64,000 bases of DNA from Diploscapter coronatus (Eukaryota; Nematoda; Chromadorea; Rhabditida; Rhabditidae): NCBI GenBank assembly GCA_964036155.1, contig OZ038423.1, positions 26,923,249-26,987,248 on the forward strand. Direction: 5' to 3'. A program made the position numbers and the translations under genes. Within the stretch, counting starts at the first letter, position 1. Every line of letters begins with the position of its first letter. A model generated the notes under the pieces. It had not been told where the DNA came from and did not search any database. It saw nothing but the letters and a program-made list of their open reading frames with translations. Shown here piece by piece: positions 1 through 10,900 of this stretch.

Positions 1-885
1 GGAAAACTTCAAATTATCGGATAGGCTTGAAAAAAGTAAAGATTTTCAAAATTTTTCCAAAATTCATTATTTCAAAGAAAATGCCTGGTTTCTACTTTTC
101 TTCCAGAATATTTTTGTCTTATTTTCAGAAAAAGCTAACTTTGAACAAAAACTTACGATCGTTTTCCCTGCCTCGACCATCGCCTAGATTAGACAAAATG
201 GGAGTTTAGAGAATCAACGAAAACGTCGAATAAAGACAGTCGAAATTGGATAAATATTGTAGAAAAATGCAATATCAGCTACTCTATCAACGTTTCTTTT
301 CCCCTCTATAAATTGCAGGCTCTTCTCGAGGAGAGAAAGTTGCGAGTGGTCTAATAGTCTTAGCAAGTTGATCTTATCACCACCTCATCAGAAAAAATCA
401 ATAAATACTCAAATCAGCGGTAAAAATCAAGAAAATCCGAAGACTTCGAAAATCGGTTTGAAAGGGAAAATTTGGAGCGACGGTTAAAGTCAGGGTACGC
501 GCTAAACGCAGTATGTCGACAATAATGCTCGATGATTTTTGGGCCAGCCCGTTGAATTTTGTCGTTTATCGTCGTTTCTAACCTAGAATCATTTCAACTT
601 TTCCTCGAAATATTCCCGTTAAATTCGGAAAACCGCCCAGAACATTCTGGGTCCATTTCTTACCCGATTTCACTCTTATTCTTCTGATGTCTCCCATTTT
701 ATCTCGACTTTAAAATCTCGTCAAGTTCCTTCATATATTTTCTCAAACTTTGATAAACTTTCTATACAAATTCTGTGGATATTTTGTCAATTTGATTTAT
801 GCAAATTTTATATTTGAAGATTTTGTAAACTTGTAAAGTTCTCTTGAAAATTATCGCGAATTCATTTTTCTATTTTTCTATTTTC
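1..885. other. Upstream region of rps-11
   Basis: There is no convincing coding exon here. The longest open frame, near the left edge, is short and of poor composition. The segment is AT-rich and probably holds the rps-11 promoter and outron. A pyrimidine tract ending in TTTTCAG at about 881-887 lies 18 bases before the rps-11 start codon and fits a trans-splice or 5'-UTR splice acceptor. Confidence 0.5.
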
Positions 886-905
886 AGAGAAAAGTCTTGG
901 GCAAC

Positions 906-1946
906 ATGGCTGATCAGAACGAGCGTGCGTTCCTCAAGCAGCCCGGCATCAACCTCAACAACAAGGCGCGCATCCTCAAGGGCGAGAGGAAGGTTCCTCG
1001 CAACGTCAAAAACGTCGGCCTCGGATTCAAGACGCCCAGAGAGGTCCGTTATTTTTCATTTTCAGAAGAACCTCCAACATTTTCATTTCCAATTTTTCTT
1101 TAAAATGCTTTCATTTTGAACCCAAATTCACCCAGAAATTCTCGACCGATATCTTTCAGGATGTGAAAAAAGTTGCTAAAATTTTTATGAGGTTGACGAA
1201 AATTTCCAAATGAAGTTTCCGAATTTCTAGGCAACCGAGGGAACGTACATCGACAAGAAGTGTCCATGGACGGGCAACGTCTCGATTCGCGGCAACATTC
1301 TGACTGGAGTGGTCTACAAGTGCAAAATGACTCGCACCATCATCGTCAGACGTGACTACTTGCATTTCGTCAGGTTAGGAAAAGTTTTCGGAACATTTTG
1401 AATGAGTTTAAAAAATGTGTTTATAACTGTTCTGAAACTTGGGAACATTTTAAAGTTAGTCAAATCTATTTGATTAGAAAATCTGAAACTTGTAGAAGCA
1501 TTTTTAAGATCTCCACAACTTTTGAATAATTGATAATTGATTTTTGGAAATTTGTAGTCCCCGAAATGTTTTGAAAAGTTCCCAATAATCCTCGAATTTT
1601 AGAAAGTACCGTAGATACGAGAAGAGGCACAGAAACATTCCCGTCCACTGTTCGCCCGCCTTCAGGTTCGGAATATTTTATTTCCAAAATTAAAAAAAGG
1701 ATCCTAAGGCTCCAAACAATAGTTCTCAATTCCAACTTCTATTGGAAAACCCTGATTTTCTCGAGATTCTCTAATTATTTTAGTTTGTTAAACTTGTGAA
1801 AAAGTCGAATTCAAATTTGCAGAGACATCGCCCCGAAAGACGTGGTGACGATCGGTGAGTGCCGTCCGCTGTCGAAGACTGTCCGCTTCAACGTGCTCAA
1901 GGTGAACAAGTCGGGCACTTCCAAGAAGGGCTTCAGCAAATTCTGA
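906..1946 (+). CDS. rps-11: 40S ribosomal protein S11 (uS17 family)
   Basis: This is a small-subunit ribosomal protein of the S11/uS17 family, which binds 18S rRNA in the cytosolic ribosome. Four exons, 906-1043, 1231-1373, 1603-1665 and 1823-1946, join in frame to about 155 residues, the usual eukaryotic length. The protein starts [19 protein letters not shown] and carries the family stretch with [12 protein letters not shown] and [16 protein letters not shown]. The C-terminal part includes VLKVNKSG and ends KKGFSKF. The start is the first ATG behind a TTTTCAG acceptor. Codons are GC-rich compared with the introns, as expected for a highly expressed gene. An AATAAA lies at 2082-2087. The gene converges on the ESF1 gene, with a fold-back repeat between them. 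Confidence 0.97.
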
Positions 1947-2081
1947 GAGGTCACGCCTCTCTAGGAGGCCGAATTTTCCACTTTTCGCCCCCTACCCTCT
2001 CACAAACCTTCATTGTTTTGTTCTATTTCCCTCATTATTACCTATGTTTTCCTCTCTTTGATTGTTGTTTTTGGGTTATAG

Positions 2082-2087
2082 AATAAA
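2082..2087 (+). terminator. Poly(A) signal of rps-11
   Basis: AATAAA lies 136 bases past the rps-11 stop codon, after a T-rich 3' UTR. It is the first canonical hexamer on this strand downstream of the gene. Confidence 0.7.
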
Positions 2088-2289
2088 TTGTTTGATAATT
2101 AAAAGACTTGACTTTTCTTGATAATTATCGTAAAACAGTAACAATTAACAATTATAACGACTAATTTTTGAAGTTTCCAGAAGTTCTACAATTCTTAATT
2201 TGTCTTTGGCTCTAGAAAATGCTGGAAACCTCAGAAAAATCAACAGGTGAATTAGATTATTCCAAAGGTAAATCTCGGACAAGTCGAGT

Positions 2290-2715
2290 TAAAATTTGAA
2301 ATTTCAAGAGAAAAGGTAACTAAATCTCACAAGGAAGCCTCATGAACTGATACTCGAAGTTTTTGCTCACTTTTGGCAGATAACCCAATTGGGATATGTA
2401 GGTCATGATTATCAGCTCAAAAACGCGAATAAGCTCTCATTTGCGCGAGATAATTAGACATAATTACTCCTCTTTATAAAGGGGCTTGTTTTACAGGCAA
2501 AGACTAGAGGGGGAAAAGAAATAAGACGCAGAGAAATGAGAAGGCTTGAAGTAAATGGACAAGTAAGTCTAATTATCTCGCGCAAATGAGCTGATTATTG
2601 TGATCAGCATATTCGAATTGGCCTATTCACCAAAAATTAGCGAGAAATTGGAGTATCAGTTCGTGAGGCTCTCTTGTCAATCTCCTCTTTTTGATCTTGG
2701 AATATCGTAATTTTG
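2290..2715. repeat. Fold-back (MITE-like) inverted repeat
   Basis: Two arms of about 150-200 bases are imperfect reverse complements around a centre near 2500. The best match is the 21-base stretch with CATTTGCGCGAGATAATTAG in the left arm (about 2438-2458), mirrored at about 2568-2592. The outer parts around 2338-2352 (AGCCTCATGAACTGATAC) mirror about 2655-2672. No open frame fits a transposase, so this looks like a non-autonomous DNA element. It lies between the converging 3' ends of rps-11 and ESF1. The outer limits are approximate and no target-site duplication was identified. Confidence 0.75.
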
Positions 2716-2761
2716 AGCCGCTTTCTTGATTATCGTTTGGAATATCTCCCGATTTGCCGGA

Positions 2762-5700
2762 TCATTTTTTGGTCATCTTGCCGGCCTTGCGCTTGAGCTT
2801 CTCGATCAGATCTTCCTGAGTGTTGGTTTGTGCCGCCCGTTTCGCCTTCTTGATCTCAGCCTGCTTCACGCCGAGCTCGGAGCTCTAAAATATTAAATTA
2901 GGACTTCTACGGAAAAATCGATAATTAAATTGGATCTTTTGAAAGTTAGATTTGTTTTGATTATAAACGTCGAACGGACTGAGCTATTCTAATTTCCAAG
3001 TCTTATAAGTAGTTGTTGAAACATACATATCCATGTTTCTTGAATTTTCATAATTTTTAAATGCAAAGTCCAGAAAGGTTTCAGATATTGATATTTTCTT
3101 GAATTTTCCAAAGCTTGCAATATTCTAGAAATATATAAAAGTTCCTTGAAAAATCTATTTCCGACAAAATTTCAAGAGAAAACTCAAAAATATGCTTGAA
3201 ATTTTTAAAACCATCTAATCTAAAACGATTTCTTCAGGAAAACAAAAGGTTATTTTCTTATTTTTATTTTTTTTTTTTGAAAATTTAAAAATCGCCCACC
3301 TTTCTGACCTTTGCACTGCTGGATTCGATGGCGAAAGCGCTGTCGGTGAAGAGCGCTTTGAAGCGAGGATCCGCAGCCACGGAGTCGAGCGTTTTTTCAT
3401 CCACCTGAATTTTAAAAAAAAATGTTAATTTTTATAATTTAAAAATATTTTTATTTATTTTTTAATTTAAAAATCTTAAAAATTTCACCTTCTGTGATTT
3501 CTTGCCGGATTTGAGCTCGCGCTTCTTGGACTTCTTTCGCTCCAGATACTGCTTATATTTCGAGAGCTGAAAATTTGAGATTAAAGAAAATAAAATTCTC
3601 ACAAGTGAAAATTAATTGTTTAATTTTTCCTTTAAATTTCCTATTAAATTTTTCTTTCAAAATAATCTTTTAATTAAAAATGTAACCTTCGGTTTGGCCT
3701 CCTCTTTAACCTCATCATCTTCATCCTCGCTTCCGCTCTCCTTGTCCTTGATGCCGATCTCATCGTCCGAGCTATCGACCTGGAAATAAACATCTTTTAG
3801 TTTTTTAAATATTTTATTTGATTTTCTTTTCTAACGCATCAAATTCCAAAACTTCTCCTCGTACTCAGCATTTCTTGAAGCCTATACAACATACTTTCAT
3901 TTCAAAGTCGCTGAATTTTCTATTTTCAATCGAATTATATTTTTTTTAATTCTAATTTTACCAATTTGCACATTTTCTTCTAAATAATATATATTTTTTT
4001 AAATTTTCTAACAAAATAAAATTAAAAAAACTTAATTAATGAAACTGTACTCACTTGCACAACTTTTTTCAAGTATGATATTTTTTAAAAATAACTAAAA
4101 AATCCAACCTTCTGATAGCCCTCTCCATCGCTCTCACTTTCGTCTTCCCCATCACTCCATTGGATCTTCATTTCCTCTTCCTTGGGTTTGTCTTCGAGCA
4201 ATGAAAGGAGGGCCCTTCTTTTCTCCTCTTTCTGATCGTCATCTTCTGAGTCGGAACTCGCGATCAACGCCGACGATTTCTCGATCGCTGCCTCATCGTC
4301 TCTGGAAATAGATTTCAAATTTTGGAATTTCTTAAAAGAAGTTCCATTAGATTAAATATTTTATCCGAAAATGTATTTCATTTGAAATCTTCTCTATAAG
4401 TTTCAAGGTTGTATAATAATTTTTGACACTATGCAAAGAAACTCCATTTGATGAATCTTTAATTTCTGAAAAATGATTCATTGTTGTTATGTTTCAAACA
4501 TTTCTAATAATATTCAAAATTCACATTGCTACATTATTCCCGTAAAATCGAAACGAATTTTTAAAAAAATACTTGAAAGCATCCTCGAGTCTGCGTTTTC
4601 TTTCAGCATCCTCGTCCCAGACCATCTTGTCGCCCGTGCCCATGATTTCGTTCGTAGGCTTGATTTTGGGCTTGTATTTCTGCTTGTCAATCTCAGCCAG
4701 GGTAATCGTTTCGTGAATGCGAGATTCCTGAAAGACATGAAAAGTTGTTATTTTCATAATTCTCTGCTAGAGATGAAGTTATTTTGGTTTTATTTGATTT
4801 GTTGTTGTTAAATGAAATTGTTCATACTCGAAACTTCGATATATGCGAATTCTTTTAAACCTATTTTATTATTCAATGAAACAGGGTTTCGTAAAATGCT
4901 TGTTAATTGAAAATTATAGAAAGTGAAACCCCTGTTCTTCTAAACTTTAAAATGAATACATTTCTTTAAACCTACATCAAAAGCCATATCGTCCGGCACA
5001 AATCGGAGGTCCATTTTGAGACCGCAGATTTCGAACTGGAACCCGTCGCACTCGTCGTAAATTGCTGATGCAGTCTAAAATAACCTTTTTACAATTAAGA
5101 AGTGGTATAAAAACTAAGTCTTCTCTTAGAAACTATTGTTTAATTTTTTAAGTAAAACAATACCTGTTCCGTATCGCACTCGATAACCGCGTAGTAGTAC
5201 TTCAACTTTTCCAACTGATACTTTTTCACGGCAGCGCGAGCGATTCTAAAAGAATACTATTTTATTAAAATTGAAAACGTAAGTTTCAAAATGTCTCTAG
5301 AAGAAATGAAACTGCTAGTTTACAATGGCCATTACATTTCTGAAAATAAACAAAAAAAATCGGATTGTAATTTGAAACAATGTACGTTTCAAAAAGTTCA
5401 CTAATAAATGGAAATAAAACCATTCAATTATTCTAGGGTTATTGGATTAAAAAAGAACTTGAATTAAACCCACTCTTTCATAGCCGGGTTATTTTCATCG
5501 TAATTCGCTGGCAGATCGAGTCGAGGACCCTTTTCCTCCTCCTCTTTCAGCCTTTCCGCGCCGAAATCCGACACGTAAATTGTGACGCGCTGAACCTCGC
5601 CGCCGCCCGGTCTGGAATATTTACCTTACTTTCTACTTGTAAAATTTTATCTTAATTTTGAACATTTTTGTTGTCTTCTTATAAAAATCAATTTTAGCAA

Positions 5701-7317
5701 TATTCGAACTATGATTTCTATTTAACTTTTTCAAGACATTTTTGATCTTTCATTCTTTTTCCCTACAAATGAAAAAAAAACTAATCGCGCTAGCCGTTTC
5801 TAATTCTCTTTGATTTTTAGATTTATTTATTAAAAAGTAAAAAATGAACTTGAAAGAATCGGCAAGAAAAAGAATGTCCTCGCATTTGACTTTGTCCCAG
5901 TCGAGATTGCAAGCGGCCAAGCGACGACTCGCCCACTGAATGCGTTCTGCGTCGCTGAATCATTTTTATTATTTTTTTAAATTTTCTTTTTACTTTTCTA
6001 GATATTTTGTAGTTATCACCCACCATTTTCTTTTCTCCATACTATTTCTGAGAAGAGGCTGGTGGTGGTGATAAAAGAGTGATAATTATGATTTATTGAA
6101 GAGAACGTCAATATGCAAAAATTACGTTATTCGTCTCGTTTCTCTTCTAAGTGACTCACTATTTCGCTCCTCCAAATTCAATTTCTAATTTCTGCATGAA
6201 TATCGACTTTCTCTACAATCAACACTACGGTGAGCCATTTTTCTATTTTTTTTGTAAGAAATAAATATAAGTTTCAGAGCCATTTCAAATTCGAAAAGCT
6301 CCAAAGTCATTGTTTTTCCGTTGATAGTTCGCAAGTCATGACGGTTCTTCCAGGATTTTAAAATTAAGAAAGAAACGAACTTGTCAAGTTGGGCCAGCTC
6401 CATGTCGAACTCCTCATCGTGCTCGTCGAGATCTTCATTCTCACTATCATCGTCTGAAGACGACTCCACGTTGCCCTCGCCTCTGAATTATTTTTACTAT
6501 TTTTGATTTCACAAATTCTGAAAGAAATAAATTTTCAAAAATGCTTCGTATTTTCTGAAATTATAGAAGATAAGAATTTGAATTTGAAAATTCTTTTCTA
6601 GAAATCCTAGTTTGTCCCTTTCAGTGAGTAATCGCAATCTCAATATTGACGATTTCAAACAGTTGATGATTGTTGTTGGTCACTTCTAACATGCTTTTTT
6701 CTCTCGGAAAAGTCTGAGTTTCAAGCAAATAATAATTATCACCTAGCCAAATCGATCTTCCTCTTCCTGGAGTTGATCACTCCCTCGTCCGAGCTCTCGC
6801 CCGATTCCGACTCGGATTCCTCGCTTTCAGAACTTTCGCTTTTTTCTTCTTCATCCTCCATTTCGTACATCTGCTTCATTGTGTCATCGGAAATTGATTA
6901 GTTTATTTTGTAGATTGCATTTTTTTATTGTTAATTAAAAAGTAAAGAGATCGTTAGATTAAAATTCTCAAGATTTCCAAGGTTACGTTCGCAAAAATAT
7001 AAAATTAAAAAAAATCAAACATACCCTTCTTCCTGAGCCTCCTCCCATATTTGTCGATTTTTGGCTTGGCACCGAACTTTTCGTCCGTCAAAATCGCCGC
7101 AAAGCGCGAGTCGATTTTGGCCTAATTTTATTATTTGTCGAAAATGGATAATTTGAATTCCTATCGAGAGTTCAATTTTTTCAAGATTTTCTTTATCCTC
7201 TTCAAAAAGATAAATTTCTACCTTTCTATGCTTTTGAGGCAGTCCGACGAACTTCGGATCTTCCTTCAGGTGCGCAAACCGCTTGTCGCTAAACGCGGCC
7301 GAACTCTTTTTGCCCAT
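2762..7317 (-). CDS. ESF1: ESF1 homologue, nucleolar pre-rRNA processing protein
   Basis: ESF1 is a nucleolar factor for 18S pre-rRNA processing in the small-subunit processome. The first exon (7222-7317) gives [20 protein letters not shown], and the second (7025-7121) continues with [16 protein letters not shown], matching the family N-terminus of the form DxRFxxxxxDPxF...RKVKID. Long acidic serine-rich blocks follow (about 6770-6870, 6400-6470, 4100-4300). The RNA-binding-like core includes [18 protein letters not shown] and [17 protein letters not shown]. The C-terminal NUC153 motif (about 3300-3400) reads [20 protein letters not shown], followed by a lysine-rich tail. The ATG follows a TTTTCAG acceptor by six bases. 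The junction into the third exon lacks a canonical AG, as described under findings. It is likely co-transcribed downstream of mars-1. Confidence 0.93.
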
Positions 7318-7931
7318 TTTTCGCTGAAAATTAAAGTTCAGCTTTCATCATTCCTGGTAAAATTTTAAGATATCCCAAAGGATTTAAAACCTTTCTTATT
7401 GCTAGTCCAAATTTCCCGAAAATAACAACTATTTTTTAAAAAAAGTAAAAACGATAAAACACCATATTTTTAAAATCAACAATAACGCACTGCAATCAAA
7501 GAATAACCGGATAGAAAATCCATTTTTCAAAAATTTAGCCAAAAAAGAAAAAACCAACAACTTGAAATGTAACTTTGAAAAAAGAGAAAAAGGATATGAC
7601 TTGAAACAAACCAAAGGGAAAAAACAAAAAAAAATCTATTTTAGGAATTTAAAATTTCAAAGGACAAAATTCGGATTTCTTTTAAAACTTTTCCATTTTT
7701 TAATTTGAAAAGTTGATAAAAACTGAACAATCATTTAAAGAAGTCTAAAACTGTCCCTGAAATAATCAAGTCCCAGAAGTACCATATTCTCAAATTACGA
7801 AAAATTGTGCACCTCAGAAACACATGACTTTAAGAAGTCTATAAGTTTTAGAAAATTTCAACGTTTTCAGAAAGTCACATTATTCCTGAAATGCCGAAAT
7901 TTGATAGATTACGGTATTCTAATTTTCTCCC
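7318..7931. other. Intercistronic spacer between mars-1 and ESF1
   Basis: This 614-base AT-rich spacer lies between two minus-strand genes. I see no coding exon. A TTTTCAG acceptor at 7323-7329 (minus strand) lies just before the ESF1 ATG and is a candidate trans-splice site. I could not find a canonical AATAAA for mars-1 on the minus strand here. Confidence 0.45.
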
Positions 7932-10900
7932 TTATTTGACAGGGACATTTCTGAGTGAGGGGGCGGTCATGAACGTCTTCTTGTCGCCAACCACGAGAGG
8001 GTGTCCTTTCCACGAGGCGCGGCCCTGTTCGTCCACCTTCAGATCGACCGACACCGTTTCCCACACCTGAAAAAATCTTCTAACTTCGTTTTTTTCTTTC
8101 AAATTTCGATAATTTACCAGAAAATTTTATATTACTTTTTAACTTTGATCATTTAACAGATTTTTTTCAACATTTTTGCATAGAAAAATAATTTTTAGGA
8201 GTAAAAATAAAACAAGTTCCAACCTTCTTCTTGGGATGGAGCTGCGCATCTGGGATGTGGTCGAACGGGGGACAAGTGACGATTGTTCCTGGGGCGGTAT
8301 TCGGATCGACCTCCATGATTTCCACCTGAAAATACGTTCTTTCTATTTTTTTCATTTTTCTCTATCAAAAATTTACAATATCTGATTAAAAATTCTTTGA
8401 AGCAAAAATATAGGTATATTATGCTAATTTTAAATCTTCTGGATGATTCAATATTTTTTAATCGAAAAGCAAATTTCACTAAAAAATCCAGGGGTTGACT
8501 TTTTGTGAGTTTTGAAATTTGGCACCTTTTCCGGAGACGAAGCACACATTACCATCGCGCACGACTCGACGCCCCTCATTTTAGCAGACTTCAGATTGCA
8601 GAGAGCCACCACAAGACGGTTTTGCATCTGAAATTTTATTTTATCTTATTCTTCAGTTCTTTAATTTTTTTCTATTTTATTTTACTTTATTCATTAAATG
8701 TGGAGATCATGGTTACCGAATTCGCTTGAAACATGTGCCTACTATTATTTCGAGTTTCATAACCACATGGAGTTAATTACTTTAAAATTTTTGCTTATTT
8801 AATCGTTACATGGGGAAATTAAGCGAGTATTTGTAAGACTCGAACAACTCCGCATTTCAGAAAAAGTCGCACAATTTGAATTTTTGATCTTACAAAGAAT
8901 GCCTCTCAAGCTTAATCCGGTAGTATTCTATATACAATAGCTTAATGCATGCAAAATACTCAGATCAAACCCATTAGGATTTATCATCCTGTCTAGAATA
9001 TAAAATACTACTTTTTGTAAGATCTTCATTTACCTAGGGACCGCCAGGTGATTTTATAGATTCGACTTTATAGGTCAAATTATATATCATTTAGCAGATG
9101 TTGATCATCACCATTCATTTGTGAAGAAAGGAAAACTGTTTAAACTATCCGAAATCCAAAAATGAAGAAAAATCGAAGTTTTCACAACGCGATTTTGCGA
9201 ACGAAATGAACAGGGAGAGTGGGAGGTATCGCGACGGGGGAGGGAGAGAGAGGGGAAAGTGGAGAAACGCCGACGAAGAAGGCGAGAAGGAAGGATGGAA
9301 GAAGCGAGGAAATAAAATACAAATGATATCCATTTACTAAATAATAATGGCCCATTAGAAAAGTTCTTCATGAAAGTATTATCTTATTTAAAAAAAAAAA
9401 CCCCCTAAGATATTCATGATTCATTTGAGTTTTTATTTTATCTTTAGCATCTTGTTAATGATACCCCTAGACTCCTCCCTTTTTGGATAAAAGACGATAA
9501 TCGTATTGAGCAAAATACAAATGTACTTTCATGCCTCTAAGTACTCTGTAAGCGTGGGCTTTGGTAGTCGCTATAAATTTGCGGATTTCCACATTCTGCC
9601 TCACTCTTATTTTGCACATACAGTAACTATGGAGTGGGTCATTGCGAATGGCGGTGTTGAAAATATTCCTTTATATAACTGCAGGTTTGTTTTAAAGTGT
9701 TATTTTTTTAACATTAAAATAAATTTTAGCTCTCGAAGTTACGAAGATTGGACCAAAGAAAAGGGCGTTCCCCATCCGATTTCTGGCGCACTCGCACTTA
9801 CCTATGGTATCATAGTCGAGGTAGGTTTATATTAACGTTATTTTTTATTTTAAGAGTGAATGTCAGTAAAAACCAGTCTTAGCAAAGGGGTATAAACAGG
9901 GGTCCGCAAATAGGGCTGATTTTCACATATATTGTTCAGTTTTTCACGCTGATCCTCATGGTGATAACCGTTTTTCTAAAATCGATTATTGTAGCGAATT
10001 ACGGTAGCTTAAGGTCTTGACAGATCCGACCTCAGGAGAAAATTCATATCTCCCTGTATTTCACACCAAATTTGATGATTATTTGTTCATTTTGTAGATT
10101 TTGAGTAGAACAATCAAGTAAAAATATAGAGTTTAGAAATTCATTTTGTCGGGATAAATTATCCGAAGTTACCACGTACACACGTACTGCGTTACATGCG
10201 TAGTGTGAGTTAATGCTGAAATTTTTCATAGAACATGTAGAGCTCTTCAAATGGATCAACTTTTGTTCCAGAACTTATTATAGAATGTGCACAGACAAGA
10301 AGCTACAAAGTTTGAAAGTTTGTATTATGAAGATAAGATGCTGCGTTTGGCTATTGGATTTCAAAAAACTGAAGCTCATACCGGTACGAATCTGAGATCA
10401 GTCCTGACATAAAAACTGTTCGCCATGTCATTCTACGCAACATACTGGAGGACGAATTTTTATAGCGTCATTTACACGTAAACACAGTATAGGACGAAAT
10501 GTATGCAATTATGACGCGAAAAGTGCGCATTTCTACAGAAATTGATATTCAACAAAATTGTATTCTGATGCCTGATAATCTAGTCTAAGTGTTGTCCAAT
10601 GAAAAAAGAATGATCGAATTTGGTTAAAAACATTCAAGTTATGAATTTTTTTCCGAAGTCGGTCTGGAAAATTTACGAGCTACCGTAATCCGCTACAGTA
10701 ATCAATTAAAAAAAAGGTTACCACCATGAGAATCAGCCTGATTTGCGAACCCGTTTATACCCCCCTTGTTAAGACTTTGGCTTTTGCTGACATTCACTCT
10801 TAAATAAGATCATTGAAATAACACATCAAGATTTGTATGTAGACTCTTTCCATTCTAGTCCTTTATATAAATTGTACAGGGTGCGGACAAATTATGGAGG

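Noticed and set aside
27..209. Open frame at the left edge
   Set aside because: Short, AT-driven, and without splice or family support. It could be the edge of another gene, but nothing shows it.
9108..9371. Minus-strand open frame opposite the purine-rich block upstream of srt
   Set aside because: The product is low complexity (Ser/Pro/Phe/Arg), with no splice context and no recognisable family.
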